A DNA stretch of 38,830 nucleotides from Clostridia bacterium (GTDB lineage Bacteria > Bacillota > Clostridia > Oscillospirales > CAG-272): positions 1 through 38,830 of the forward strand of contig JAGASL010000057.1 in assembly GCA_017621755.1 (NCBI GenBank). The letters run 5' to 3'. Made by a program: the position numbers and the translations under genes. Position 1 is the stretch's first letter. Each line of letters opens with the position of its first letter. Below, in pieces: positions 30,741 through 38,830 of this stretch. The notes beneath the pieces were generated by a model. That model was not told the DNA's origin. It worked only from the letters and a program-made list of their open reading frames with translations, and ran no database searches.

Positions 30741-32819
30741 ATGGAAAGCATGGAACGTCTTGATCCAACGTATGAGCCGCTCTTTACCCCTTGGAAGGTC
30801 GGCAACGTGGAGATCAAAAACCGCATTGTCATGTGCCCGATGGGCGGCACGTCGCTTTTTGGCTGGTTTGAGCTGGGCGGCTGTCACTTTGACCGCGAGG
30901 CCGCAGCCCTCTTTTTAGAGCGTGCGCGCAACAACGTAGGCCTCATCATTCCCGGCATTGCCCCCCTGCGCGATACCTTCTGGGGCAAGTGGCTGTGGCA
31001 GAACCCCAAGATGTTTGACGAGCTGAAGGTATTTATGGAAGAGATCCATAAGACCGGTGCCAAGCTCTTCATTCAGCTTACGGCCGGCATGGGTCGCTCG
31101 TGGGCGATCACCGAGCTGATAGCCCCCCTGCATAAGAATAAGCTTACCCGCGCGCTGATCAAGCCGATCATCGATACCTCGCACGAGCTGGCCAGCCCCA
31201 GCCCCCAGCCCTCGCGCTGGGCGCACGATATCGAATGCCCGGAAATGACGGTCGAGCAGATCCACGAGATCATCGAGGCCTTTGCCAAGACCGCCAAGCT
31301 CTGCCGTGATGCGGGCGTAGACGGGGTAGAGGTGCACGCGGTGCACGAGGGCTATCTGCTTGACCAGTTCTCGATCGAATTTTTCAACAAGCGAACCGAT
31401 GAATACGGTGGCAGCTTTGAGAACCGCTATCGCTTCGCGGCCGAGGTGGTCAAGGCTATCAAGGAGGCCTGCGGGCAGGATTTCCCAGTCTCGCTGCGCT
31501 ATTCGGTAGAATCCAAGATGAAGGGCTTTTGCGAGGGCGCCATGCCCGGCGAAAGCTATACCGAGGTGGGCAGAGCCATGCCCGAATCCGAACGGGCGGC
31601 CAAGTACCTGCAGGATGCCGGCTACGATATGCTGAATGCCGATAACGGCACCTACGATTCCTGGTACTGGGCACATCCGCCGATGTACATGCCTGAAAAC
31701 TGCAACCTTTCCGACGTAGCGCACATTAAGAAATTTGTGGACATCCCCGTCGTTTGCGCCGGTAGAATGGACCCCGCCGTGGGCGCCAAGGCCGTGGCAG
31801 AGGGGCAGATTGACGGCGTGGGCGTTGCCCGCCAGTTCCTCGTTGACCCGGCTTGGGTCACCAAGCTGATCGAGGATCGGTTAGAGGATATTAAGCCCTG
31901 CATCTGCTGCCATGCCGGATGCTTTAACTTCTCCTCCTCCAAGGGGCATGCTAACACACAGGATCTGGCTGATACGATGGGCCTTTCCCGCTGTGCCCTG
32001 AATCCCGAGACCATGCAGTCGAAAAAGTACTATATCCAGCCGGCCACAAAGATAAAGAAGATCGCCGTGATCGGCGGCGGCATCGGCGGTATGGAGGCAG
32101 CTATCCTGTGCGCCAAGCGTGGCCACACGGTTGAGCTGTATGAAAAGAGCGACCGCCTGGGCGGCGTGTTCGTAGCGGCGGCAGCCCCCTCGTTTAAGGA
32201 AAAGGACCGCGCCCTGATCGCCTGGTACATCCGCGAGCTGGGTAAATACCCGATCACCGTGCATATGAATACCGAGGTCACCGACGTCAAGTCGCTTGTG
32301 GCAGACGAGATCATCGTGGCCACCGGCGCAAAGGCTAAGCAGCCGCCCATCCCGGGTGTAGAAAAAACGGTAGAGGCCGTTGACTACCTGCTTGGCAGCA
32401 AGCCGGTTGGCGAGCGCGTGGTTGTTATCGGCGGCGGCCTGACCGGCTGCGAGATCGCCTACGATCTCTATCTGCAGGGCAAGCAGCCCACCATTGTGGA
32501 AATGCAGGACGATCTGATCACCACCAAGGGCATCTGCCTGGCTAACACCAGCTACCTGCGCGATTTCTTTAAGACCAACCACGTGCCCGTACATCTTGAA
32601 ACCGGCGTTTCGGCCATTACCGAGCAGGGCGTGACCGTGCGGCATAAGGACGGCACAGAGGAAGCGATCGCGGCCGATTCGGTCATCCTCTCGGTCGGCT
32701 ATAACCCGGCGCCGCTGGCCAAAAAGAGCAAGCACGTGCACGTGATCGGCGATGCCCAGTCGGTTGGCAACCTGCGCACCGTGATCTGGGGCGCCTGGAG
32801 CGTTGCCATGAAGCTGTGA
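30741..32819 (+). CDS. Old-yellow-enzyme-type Fe-S flavin enoate reductase
   Basis: A 692-aa protein. Residues 10-380 are an FMN TIM barrel (LFTPWKVGNVEIKNRIVMCP, VDGVEVHAVHEGYLLDQF, FFNKRTDEYGGSFENR). A [4Fe-4S] motif follows, C387-x2-C390-x3-C394 in KPCICCHAGC, with a further Cys in SRCALNP. Residues about 430-690 are an FAD/NAD-binding domain (IGGGIGGMEAA; second VIGGGLTGCEIA). This layout is shared by 2,4-dienoyl-CoA reductase, BaiCD/BaiH and 2-enoate reductase FldZ. They reduce conjugated double bonds with NAD(P)H. The next two genes encode an aconitase-X dehydratase, so the substrate may be an enoate or enone made by dehydration. The exact substrate is unknown. Confidence 0.9.
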   Translation: MESMERLDPTYEPLFTPWKVGNVEIKNRIVMCPMGGTSLFGWFELGGCHFDREAAALFLERARNNVGLIIPGIAPLRDTFWGKWLWQNPKMFDELKVFMEEIHKTGAKLFIQLTAGMGRSWAITELIAPLHKNKLTRALIKPIIDTSHELASPSPQPSRWAHDIECPEMTVEQIHEIIEAFAKTAKLCRDAGVDGVEVHAVHEGYLLDQFSIEFFNKRTDEYGGSFENRYRFAAEVVKAIKEACGQDFPVSLRYSVESKMKGFCEGAMPGESYTEVGRAMPESERAAKYLQDAGYDMLNADNGTYDSWYWAHPPMYMPENCNLSDVAHIKKFVDIPVVCAGRMDPAVGAKAVAEGQIDGVGVARQFLVDPAWVTKLIEDRLEDIKPCICCHAGCFNFSSSKGHANTQDLADTMGLSRCALNPETMQSKKYYIQPATKIKKIAVIGGGIGGMEAAILCAKRGHTVELYEKSDRLGGVFVAAAAPSFKEKDRALIAWYIRELGKYPITVHMNTEVTDVKSLVADEIIVATGAKAKQPPIPGVEKTVEAVDYLLGSKPVGERVVVIGGGLTGCEIAYDLYLQGKQPTIVEMQDDLITTKGICLANTSYLRDFFKTNHVPVHLETGVSAITEQGVTVRHKDGTEEAIAADSVILSVGYNPAPLAKKSKHVHVIGDAQSVGNLRTVIWGAWSVAMKL

Positions 32820-32833
32820 GAAAGGAAGAAGAT

Positions 32834-34114
32834 ATGCTATTAACCAAAGAGCAGCAAGCGATCCTTGACGGAGAGCAGGGCGAAACGCTTGCCAAGGTCA
32901 TGAAGACGATGGTGATGTACGGCGAGGCCTTTGAGGCCGAAAAGCTGGTGCCCATCACCTCTACCTATAATCACCTGGTCACCTCCTTCGGCCTCAAGGT
33001 CATGTCCCCGGTCTACGACCTCATGCAGCAGCTGCTGGATGCCGGCGTGGCCTCCGGGCAGAAATTCTCGGTTGACCCCCGCCCGTTGGATAAGAACGTG
33101 CCGGCCAATTTCCTGCAGAATTTCGTGTTCAATAAGTTCATGTACACCAAGCAGGATTTCTACGAAGAGCAGCTTGAAAAGCTGGGCCTGATGAACGAGG
33201 ATGCCTTTAGCTGCACCTGCTATATGGACGAGGTGGGCAATAAGCCGAAGAAGGGTGACGTGCTCTCCTGGGCAGAATCCTCTGCTGTGGTGTATGCCAA
33301 CTCGGTGCTTGGTGCCCGTTGCAACCGCAATTCCGGCATCATCGACATCATGGGCTCTATCGTCGGCTACGTGCCCTATTTCGGCCTTCTGACCGACGAG
33401 GGCAGAAAGGCCACCTGGGTCGTTCGTGTCAAGACCACCAAAAAGCCAGAGGCGCAGCTGCTTGGCTCTGCCATCGGCATGAAGGTGATGGAGGACGTGC
33501 CCTACGTTTACGGCCTTAGCGACTGGCTGGGCGAGGAGCTTGACGACGATGCCTGCTCCTACTTAAAGGATTTTGGCGCTGCCACCGCCTCTAACGGTGC
33601 CGTTGGCCTCTATCATATCGATCGCCTCACGCCCGAGGCGGTAGAGCAGGGTGAGAGCCTGATTGCCGAGGGCGCGCGCGAGTATATCATCGACGATGAG
33701 GAGCTTGCCCGCGTGCAGCGCGAATACCCCGTGATCTGGAAGAATCCGGATGCTACCCCCAAGCTCTGCTTTGTGGGCTGCCCGCACCTCTCGCTTGCCC
33801 AGCTGAAGAGCTGGACAGAGCGCATTGAGAAGGCGCTGGCTGAGAGCGGGCATAAAAAGGTGCTGATCCCCACCGTGCTGACCGCCGCGCCCAAGGTGCT
33901 GGCCGCCTTTGGCGAGACCGATTATGCCGCCCGCCTGAAAGCTACCGGTGTTATCACCTCGTATATCTGCCCTCTGATGTATATGAACAACCCGCTGTGT
34001 AAAAAGATGCCTGTCATCACCTCGTCGAATAAGCTGCGCACCTATACCAGCGCCAGATATTATACCGATGATGAGATCCTGCAGGCCATCACAAAGGGAG
34101 GGAAGGAAGCATGA
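32834..34114 (+). CDS. Aconitase X catalytic (large) subunit
   Basis: A 426-aa DUF521/AcnX protein. ATG 32834 follows AAAGGAAG, 14 nt after the reductase stop. The N-terminus LTKEQQAILDGEQGETLAKVMKT and LVPITSTYNHL are typical. The active-site GARCNRNSG is at 160-168 and C316 in GCPH is a likely Fe-S ligand; another Cys-rich stretch is SCTCYMDEVGN. Characterised members are cis-3-hydroxy-L-proline dehydratase in bacteria and phosphomevalonate dehydratase in archaea. The small subunit is encoded separately, overlapping by 4 nt (ATGA). No proline or mevalonate genes lie nearby, so the substrate could be another hydroxy acid. Confidence 0.87.
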   Translation: MLLTKEQQAILDGEQGETLAKVMKTMVMYGEAFEAEKLVPITSTYNHLVTSFGLKVMSPVYDLMQQLLDAGVASGQKFSVDPRPLDKNVPANFLQNFVFNKFMYTKQDFYEEQLEKLGLMNEDAFSCTCYMDEVGNKPKKGDVLSWAESSAVVYANSVLGARCNRNSGIIDIMGSIVGYVPYFGLLTDEGRKATWVVRVKTTKKPEAQLLGSAIGMKVMEDVPYVYGLSDWLGEELDDDACSYLKDFGAATASNGAVGLYHIDRLTPEAVEQGESLIAEGAREYIIDDEELARVQREYPVIWKNPDATPKLCFVGCPHLSLAQLKSWTERIEKALAESGHKKVLIPTVLTAAPKVLAAFGETDYAARLKATGVITSYICPLMYMNNPLCKKMPVITSSNKLRTYTSARYYTDDEILQAITKGGKEA

Positions 34115-34554
34115 AGCAGTTTCAAGGAAGAGTGATCACCCCCGGCACGGTCACGGCAGAGGCTGTCGTTACCACGCAGGGCTTTAACACGCTGGCCTCG
34201 CTGCAGATGGCGCTGCAGTTTGGCGATAAAGAAGTAAAGTGCGGCGACCAAAACAACGCCGAGCTGCACGGCAAGCCGCTGATCGGCCGTGCGCTCTGCC
34301 TGCCGCAGACCATTGGCTCTACCACCGGCGGCCTGGTGCTTTATTGCGCCTGCGCCATGCACAAGAACCCCGCCTGCATGCTGTTTTCCGGCCATATCGA
34401 TTCGCTGGCGGCTGCCGGTGCCGTGCTGGCTGACGTGTGGGTAGACGGCGTTTCTATGCCGGTTATCGATTCGCTGGGTGAGGAATTTCTTGCCTACGTG
34501 AAGGACGGTATGACGATCACCGTTAAGGATGGCGGCATCGTAGAGGTCGCGTAA
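34111..34554 (+). CDS. Aconitase X swivel-domain (small) subunit, DUF126
   Basis: A 147-aa protein of the AcnX small-subunit family. FQGRVITPGTVTAEAVVT is the usual N-terminal strand set. DNAELHG-like QNNAELHGKPLIGRALCLP and GSTTGGLVLYCACAMHKNP are the conserved loops that close over the active site of the large subunit. It starts within the stop of the large-subunit gene after GGGAGGGAAGGA, so equal expression is expected. A strong terminator follows. Confidence 0.9.
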   Translation: MKQFQGRVITPGTVTAEAVVTTQGFNTLASLQMALQFGDKEVKCGDQNNAELHGKPLIGRALCLPQTIGSTTGGLVLYCACAMHKNPACMLFSGHIDSLAAAGAVLADVWVDGVSMPVIDSLGEEFLAYVKDGMTITVKDGGIVEVA

Positions 34555-34571
34555 CGCCTGACCAAAAAGCG

Positions 34572-34617
34572 AGAGGAATATGGGTTTTTGCTAAAAAATC
34601 CATATTCCTCTTTTTTT
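34572..34617 (+). terminator. Terminator of the enoate reductase-AcnX operon
   Basis: AGAGGAATATGG pairs with CCATATTCCTCT around a 16-nt loop, followed by T7. Confidence 0.9.
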
Positions 34618-34655
34618 ATGCTGGAAAATTCATTTCTTTTTTGCGCGCTGCGTGG

Positions 34656-34661
34656 TATGAT
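34656..34661 (+). promoter_or_regulatory. Weak -10 for the alpha-fucosidase gene
   Basis: TATGAT, with only a poor -35 (TTTCTT at 34633-34638, 17 bp away). Confidence 0.35.
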
Positions 34662-34691
34662 GATAACAGCATTTCGCGAAAGGAGAAAACT

Positions 34692-35687
34692 ATGAACAGC
34701 GAAAACAACAAGCTGGAAGCAACGAAAAAATGGTTCCGCGAGGCGGGCTACGGCATGATGATCCATTGGGGATTGTACTGCCTGCCGGGCGGCGAATGGC
34801 GCGGCCGCCGTCTGAAATATATTGGCGAATGGGCACAGCAGTATTTCCGCATCCCGAATGCCGAATATCATCAGCTGGCCAAGGCCTTTAACCCGATCTT
34901 GTTCAATGCAGAGGAATGGGTGCGTGTGGCCAAGGATGCCGGCATGAAGTACGTGGTCTTTACCGCCAAGCATCATGAGGGCTTTGCCATGTACCATTCC
35001 CACGTTTCAAAATTCAACGTGGTAGACGCCACGCCCTTTGGCCGTGACGTAACGGCCGAGCTGGCAGAGGCCTGCTATAAGCACGGGCTGGGGCTGGGGC
35101 TTTATTATTCGCAGGATCTGGATTGGAGCCACCCGCACGGCGGCGGCTATCTCTCAGGAAAGACCTGGGGCAAGGGGGAAGAGAACGGCTACTGGACCAA
35201 CAACTGGGATTTTCCTGATGACGCGCATAAGGATTACACCATCTGCTTTGAAGAAAAGATCAAGCCGCAGGTAGAGGAGATCTTGACTCAATACGGCGAC
35301 CTTTGCCTGATTTGGTTCGATACACCGCAAACCATTCGCCCTGATCAGTCTGAGGAGCTGTATCAGCTGGTGCGCAAGCACCAGCCGGGCTGCCTGGTCA
35401 ACTCTCGCATTGGCAACGGGCGTGGGGATTACACGTCGGCCGGCGATAACGAGCTGCCCGCCGATGATAAGAGTGGCATGCTGTATGAAACGCCCGCTAC
35501 GCTGAACGATACCTGGGGCTATAAGCCGTTTGATACAAACTGGAAGAGCGCTGAGCAGGTAGTCGAGCTTCGCCGCCTGATCGCCTCGCACCATGCTAAC
35601 TATTTGCTCAACGTAGGCCCGGATGCCTTAGGTCGCCTGCCCGCACCCGCATGCGATATCCTGCGCCGCGCCGGAGAGCTGTGGTAA
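34692..35687 (+). CDS. GH29 alpha-L-fucosidase
   Basis: A 331-aa protein; ATG 34692 is 6 nt after AAAGGAG. The GH29 barrel is readable: FREAGYGMMIHWGLYCLPGG (H25-W26), WVRVAKDAGMKYVVFTAKHHEGFAM (H94-H95-E96), and the nucleophile D210 in CLIWFDTPQT. ETPATLNDTWGYKP and YLLNVGPDALGRLP are conserved downstream motifs. The protein lacks the C-terminal beta-sandwich of larger members and has no signal peptide. It removes alpha-linked L-fucose from oligosaccharides. It is alone, convergent with nrnA. Confidence 0.92.
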   Translation: MNSENNKLEATKKWFREAGYGMMIHWGLYCLPGGEWRGRRLKYIGEWAQQYFRIPNAEYHQLAKAFNPILFNAEEWVRVAKDAGMKYVVFTAKHHEGFAMYHSHVSKFNVVDATPFGRDVTAELAEACYKHGLGLGLYYSQDLDWSHPHGGGYLSGKTWGKGEENGYWTNNWDFPDDAHKDYTICFEEKIKPQVEEILTQYGDLCLIWFDTPQTIRPDQSEELYQLVRKHQPGCLVNSRIGNGRGDYTSAGDNELPADDKSGMLYETPATLNDTWGYKPFDTNWKSAEQVVELRRLIASHHANYLLNVGPDALGRLPAPACDILRRAGELW

Positions 35688-35694
35688 GCAAACG

Positions 35695-35734
35695 AAAAGC
35701 AGGGCACACCTCGCAAGAGGTGTGCCCTGCTTTT
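35695..35734. terminator. Bidirectional terminator between GH29 and nrnA genes
   Basis: AAAAGCAGGGCACACCTC, GCAA loop, GAGGTGTGCCCTGCTTTT: perfect 18-bp stem with A and T runs, serving both convergent units. Confidence 0.92.
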
Positions 35735-35765
35735 ATAACGCTTGATCAGAAGGATCTTTGATCCC

Positions 35766-36749
35766 TTACGCCTTTCCCAGCGCCTCGATCAGCGTGGGCA
35801 GAATGGCGGTCAAGGCATCCTCTGGCGTGCCGCTGAGCGTGCAGCCGGCGGCACGCACGTGCCCGCCGCCGCCAAAGGCCTGCGCCACGGCGCTTACGTT
35901 CACGTCTACCGAGCGAAGCGAGACCTTGCTCACGCCGCCGGGCAGCTCACGCACCACCAGCGCGATCTCTACCCCGGCCATCGAGCGCGGGATATCTACC
36001 GCCGTTTCAAAATCGTCATCCGAAAGGCCGGCGCGGTCAGCAAGTGTGAGGCACACAGCGCCAATGCGGCCGCCCGCGTGCACCGAAAGGCGAGACATGG
36101 CGATCTTTTCGGCCGCCAGCTGCTCCGGCGTGCGGCTGTCGTACAGCAGGTGGTTGATCTTATCGGCATGAATGCCGGTGGCAAGCAGCGCCGCCGCAAT
36201 GCGGTGGGTCTGTGCCGTTACGTTAGAATATTTGAAGCAGCCGGTATCCGAGGAGATCGCTGCGTAGATCGCGCTTGCCATCGGCACGTCGATCTCGTCC
36301 AGCGAGCCTCTCTCTAACAGCCGCTCAGCCAGGCGATAGATCACCTCGCCCGCGGCGGCCGCCTGCGGGCAGATCAGCGAGGGCGCAAAGGGCGTGCCCA
36401 CCTCGTGGTGGTCGATCATCAGGCGCACGCCGCCGGGCAGATACGTCTCAGAAAGGCTGCCCATCTGCATGGGGGATGCCACGTCTACCGCGATCACGGT
36501 GCCGCCGGCATTCTCCTCAGGCGTAGCCATCTCTAAATCCGCAAACAGAAAGGCCAGGCGGCGGGGCAGCGGGTCGGCGCATTGCCAGGCCGCTTTCTTA
36601 TGTAGCCGTGAAAAAAGCAGGCAAAGCGCTGCCGCCGCACCCACCGTATCACCATCCGGGTGCGCGTGGGAAAGCACGATCGGCCGCTCGGCCGCCAGCA
36701 GCAGGTCGCAGGCCTCGTCAAGAGAGAGGGCGGGGAAACTCTCAGTCAT
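35766..36749 (-). CDS. nrnA: DHH-family bifunctional oligoribonuclease / pAp phosphatase
   Basis: A 327-aa protein. The start at 36749 is 9 nt after AGGAGG and overlaps the last codons of rbfA. Motifs: SHAHPDGDTVG at 27-37 (metal-binding D32, D34), IDHHE (112-114 is the DHH triad), SSDTGCFKYSN, and the C-terminal DHHA1 motif GGGGHVRAAG. It degrades 2-5 nt RNAs and 3'-phosphoadenosine 5'-phosphate. The rbfA-nrnA order is standard in Bacillota, where truB usually follows; here a terminator follows instead. Confidence 0.9.
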   Translation of the reverse strand: MTESFPALSLDEACDLLLAAERPIVLSHAHPDGDTVGAAAALCLLFSRLHKKAAWQCADPLPRRLAFLFADLEMATPEENAGGTVIAVDVASPMQMGSLSETYLPGGVRLMIDHHEVGTPFAPSLICPQAAAAGEVIYRLAERLLERGSLDEIDVPMASAIYAAISSDTGCFKYSNVTAQTHRIAAALLATGIHADKINHLLYDSRTPEQLAAEKIAMSRLSVHAGGRIGAVCLTLADRAGLSDDDFETAVDIPRSMAGVEIALVVRELPGGVSKVSLRSVDVNVSAVAQAFGGGGHVRAAGCTLSGTPEDALTAILPTLIEALGKA

Positions 36750-37134
36750 GCTGCGCATCCTCCTTCTCCTTGGCGTTTTCCTGCGCCAGGCGGGCATCCG
36801 CCTCGTGAATTTCAGAAAGCAGACGTGCGATATGGGCACCGTGCTCGATCGAGCCGTCTGCCGTAAAGAGCAGCTCGGGCGTCAGGCGTAGATTCAGAGT
36901 TACTGCCAGGTGATGGCGCAGCTTGCCCTGTGCCGCCTCTAAGGCCGCCTTGGCCTCCTTCGGGTTGCCCAGCGCGGAAAAGTAAACGCGTGCCACCTTC
37001 AGGTCGGCGGCTACCTCTGCCCGCGTAATGCTGACAAAATTGTCGATCAAGCGTGGGTCGCGCAGCTCGCGCAGGCATACGGCCAGCTCCTTGGCCACCG
37101 CATCGTTGATCCGTCCTCTTCTGTATTTCGCCAT
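36742..37134 (-). CDS. rbfA: 30S ribosome-binding factor RbfA
   Basis: A 130-aa protein starting MAKYRRGRINDAV at 37134 with GGAG upstream; longer frames reach into the promoter. It has the KH-like fold features of RbfA: DPRLIDNFVSITRAEVAADLKVARVYFS and TPELLFTADGSIEHGAHIARLL. It helps maturation of the 5' end of 16S rRNA. A consensus promoter directly upstream means it is not transcribed from nusA-infB as in many Bacillota. Confidence 0.92.
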   Translation of the reverse strand: MAKYRRGRINDAVAKELAVCLRELRDPRLIDNFVSITRAEVAADLKVARVYFSALGNPKEAKAALEAAQGKLRHHLAVTLNLRLTPELLFTADGSIEHGAHIARLLSEIHEADARLAQENAKEKEDAQHD

Positions 37135-37167
37135 CCGTCTGTTCTCCTTTTTTCTTGTTATCATTAT

Positions 37168-37196
37168 ATTATAGCACGGCACTTTGGAAAATACAA
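37168..37196 (-). promoter_or_regulatory. Promoter for rbfA-nrnA
   Basis: On the minus strand, TTGTAT (37196-37191), a 17-bp spacer, and TATAAT (37173-37168). Confidence 0.75.
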
Positions 37197-37216
37197 GGCA
37201 ATTTTTATCAAAAAAA

Positions 37217-37252
37217 GAAAAAACGCCCGGGCAAAGCATTGCTTTGCCCGGG
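37217..37252 (-). terminator. Terminator of the oxidoreductase gene
   Basis: CCCGGGCAAAGC/GCTTTGCCCGGG with a 3-nt loop, followed on the minus strand by a T-run, 9 nt past the stop codon. Confidence 0.9.
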
Positions 37253-37260
37253 TTCTTTTC

Positions 37261-38229
37261 TTAAAAGGTAATGCCGGCTTCCTTGCGTATCGTGTCAAGG
37301 ATCTGCATGGTCACGTCGCTTGCTGCCTGCCAGGCGTGCTGGGTCTCGCCACGGGCGATCAGCGCGGCAAAATCGCGCAGCTCGTGCACCATGTTGTTTT
37401 CCTCTGCCCGGTAGGGCAGCGCCTCCGGCTGGCCGGCGCGCGGGTAAAGGGTCAGCGTGCGCGTGGCGTTCACACGGTCAAGCGCCAGGGTCCCCTCTTC
37501 GCCTAAAAAGACGGAGGGCGCCACCGACTCCGTGATCTTGGAATAGCCAAGCGATACGGTAAACCCATCGTATGAGAGAATCGCTTCGCCGCCGCCCTCA
37601 AAGCCGTTATGTAAAAAGATGGAATTGGCCTTGATCGCCTGCGGCGCGCCAAACAGGGCGGCCGCCATGGCTACACAGTATACGCCGATATCCATCAGCG
37701 CCGCGTTGCCGTAGCGCGGGTCAAAGGCGCGCTTCACCTCGCCTGCCAGAAAGGCATCGTAGCGTGAGGAATACTGGCAGTATTCCAGCCGCACGTGGCG
37801 CAGCCTGCCAATGCGGGGCAGGTGCTTTTGCAGCAGCGCAAAGGATGGGTCGTGCAGCGGGCGCATGGCCTCCATCAGCACCACGCCGTGCCGGTCGGCC
37901 ACCCGGCGCATTTCTTGCCATTCGGTAAAGTTGGTGGCGGTGGGCTTTTCACATAGCACGTGCAGCCCGTGCGCCGCCGCCGCGCACGCGCCGTGCGCGT
38001 GGTGGCAGTTTGGCGTGGCTACGTACACCGCATCCAGCCCCGCGGTAAAGAATGCCTCCTCGTCTGAAAAGGCACGCTCGATGCCGTTTTCGGCGGCAAA
38101 GGCCTCGCCACGTGCAGGGTCGCGTGAAAGAATGGCGCTCAGGCGGTAGCTGCCTGCCGCGCGTGCGGCCTCAGCCAGCTGGGTAGAGATCTTGCCGGTG
38201 CCGATCAAGCCTAATCTGATCTCAGCCAT
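37261..38229 (-). CDS. Gfo/Idh/MocA-family oxidoreductase
   Basis: A 322-aa protein; ATG 38229 is 4 nt after GGGAGGAG and overlaps the end of the upstream gene by 8 nt. The Rossmann motif GLIGTGKIS is at 7-15. YVATPNCHH and the catalytic EKPT (CEKPTATNF) follow, and the C-terminal sheet domain has ALMDIGVYCVAMAAALFG. Such enzymes oxidise or reduce sugars, inositols or related alcohols with NAD(P). The substrate is not readable. It shares a transcript with an rRNA methyltransferase, an odd partner. Confidence 0.88.
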   Translation of the reverse strand: MAEIRLGLIGTGKISTQLAEAARAAGSYRLSAILSRDPARGEAFAAENGIERAFSDEEAFFTAGLDAVYVATPNCHHAHGACAAAAHGLHVLCEKPTATNFTEWQEMRRVADRHGVVLMEAMRPLHDPSFALLQKHLPRIGRLRHVRLEYCQYSSRYDAFLAGEVKRAFDPRYGNAALMDIGVYCVAMAAALFGAPQAIKANSIFLHNGFEGGGEAILSYDGFTVSLGYSKITESVAPSVFLGEEGTLALDRVNATRTLTLYPRAGQPEALPYRAEENNMVHELRDFAALIARGETQHAWQAASDVTMQILDTIRKEAGITF

Positions 38230-38830
38230 GGCGCTCCTCCCTTCGCGCATCGGGGTTTTTGAAGTATTGATATAAAAAGCAGGGGATCATGCCGTTATAC
38301 AGCTTGCGCACCTTGTCGGCGCGGCGGCCGTAGAATTTTTCAAACTGCGGGTGCGAGGTGATTACGTACACCTGCCAGGGCGAGAGCGAGCGAAAATGCA
38401 CACCCAGCTCCCCGTACAGCCTTTCCACCGCCGCCGGCGTCATCAGCCGCTCGCCGTAGGGCGGGTTGGTCACAATGGTGCCCCGCCGCCCGGGGGCGCT
38501 GATGCGGCGCGCATCCTGCACGAAGGCCTTTACCGTGTCCCCCACGCCGGCGCGGCTTGCGTTTTCATGCGCAAGGGCCACAGCAGCCGGGTCAATGTCG
38601 CTGGCATACACCTCAAAGTGGTCGCGGATCTCGTTATCTAACGCCTCCTCCCGCGCCAGGGCAAAGAGCGATTGTGGGATCGCCGGGAACTGCTCAGCCG
38701 CAAACGGCCGGCTTTTACCCGGGGCAATACGGCGGTGCAGCATGGCTGCCTCGATGGCGATGGTGCCAGAGCCGCATAACGGGTCCCACAGCAGCACCTC
38801 CTCCCGCGGGCGGGAAAGGGCTGCCATGGC
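38222..38830 (-). CDS. RlmL/YpsC-like 23S rRNA methyltransferase (5' partial)
   Basis: The frame is open to the right edge, so the N-terminal THUMP domain is outside. The visible 202 residues are the methyltransferase half: SAM-binding DPLCGSGTIAIEAAML, then VYASDIDPAAVALAHENA and the catalytic TNPPYGERL. These are diagnostic of the UPF0020 N2-guanine RNA methyltransferases. It ends overlapping the oxidoreductase start. Confidence 0.9.
   Translation of the reverse strand, partial: AMAALSRPREEVLLWDPLCGSGTIAIEAAMLHRRIAPGKSRPFAAEQFPAIPQSLFALAREEALDNEIRDHFEVYASDIDPAAVALAHENASRAGVGDTVKAFVQDARRISAPGRRGTIVTNPPYGERLMTPAAVERLYGELGVHFRSLSPWQVYVITSHPQFEKFYGRRADKVRKLYNGMIPCFLYQYFKNPDARREERHG

Overview
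The window is 38.8 kb of a low-to-mid GC Bacillota chromosome, most likely an uncultured gut Clostridia. Evidence: strong AGGAGG-type ribosome sites, repeated TTGACA-17 bp-TATAAT promoters, Rho-independent terminators after almost every transcription unit, core genes rbfA, nrnA and an RlmL-like methyltransferase at the right end, and many cytoplasmic glycan-processing enzymes. This placement is inferred from gene content and signals, not from a marker gene.

Left region (about 1-15,200, more AT-rich). This is a string of mostly single-gene transcription units. Each has its own promoter and most have their own terminator. In order: a DUF3021 membrane protein (partial), a 38-aa small ORF, an M55 D-aminopeptidase, an AraC-HTH/sialidase-fold fusion, a GH5-like hydrolase, an XRE-HTH/ADP-ribosylglycohydrolase fusion, a GH31 glycosidase, a GH28/pectate-lyase-like beta-helix protein, a GH10 xylanase, a beta-lactamase-fold serine hydrolase, a sialidase-superfamily protein and a truncated PHP protein. 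The spaces between them hold dispersed repeats: two short 3'-flank motifs fused to terminators, a roughly 115-bp block, and arrays of small hairpins. Truncated coding sequence and an orphan ribosome site at repeat junctions suggest repeated insertion and deletion of gene cassettes.

Middle region (15,300-30,650, clearly more GC-rich). A small protein, a metallophosphoesterase and a UroD/MtaA-fold protein are followed by a second UroD-fold protein, a thioredoxin-reductase-like flavoprotein and a third UroD-fold protein. Then comes a six-gene operon: FGGY sugar kinase, araD, a UlaE-like isomerase/epimerase, a 1070-aa unrecognised multidomain protein with glycosidase-like layout, a cupin and a glycerate kinase. 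The kinase, 3-epimerase-like and 4-epimerase genes match the L-xylulose to D-xylulose 5-phosphate route. A four-helix membrane protein of unknown function follows.

Right region (30,660-38,830). One operon encodes an old-yellow-enzyme-type Fe-S/flavin enoate reductase (BaiCD/FldZ-like) and both subunits of an aconitase-X-type dehydratase, a possible dehydration-then-reduction module. A GH29 alpha-fucosidase converges on a minus-strand block of nrnA, rbfA, a Gfo/Idh/MocA oxidoreductase and an RlmL-like rRNA methyltransferase that runs off the window.

The glycosidases show no signal peptide and the window has no sugar transporter, so they probably act on oligosaccharides imported by systems encoded elsewhere.
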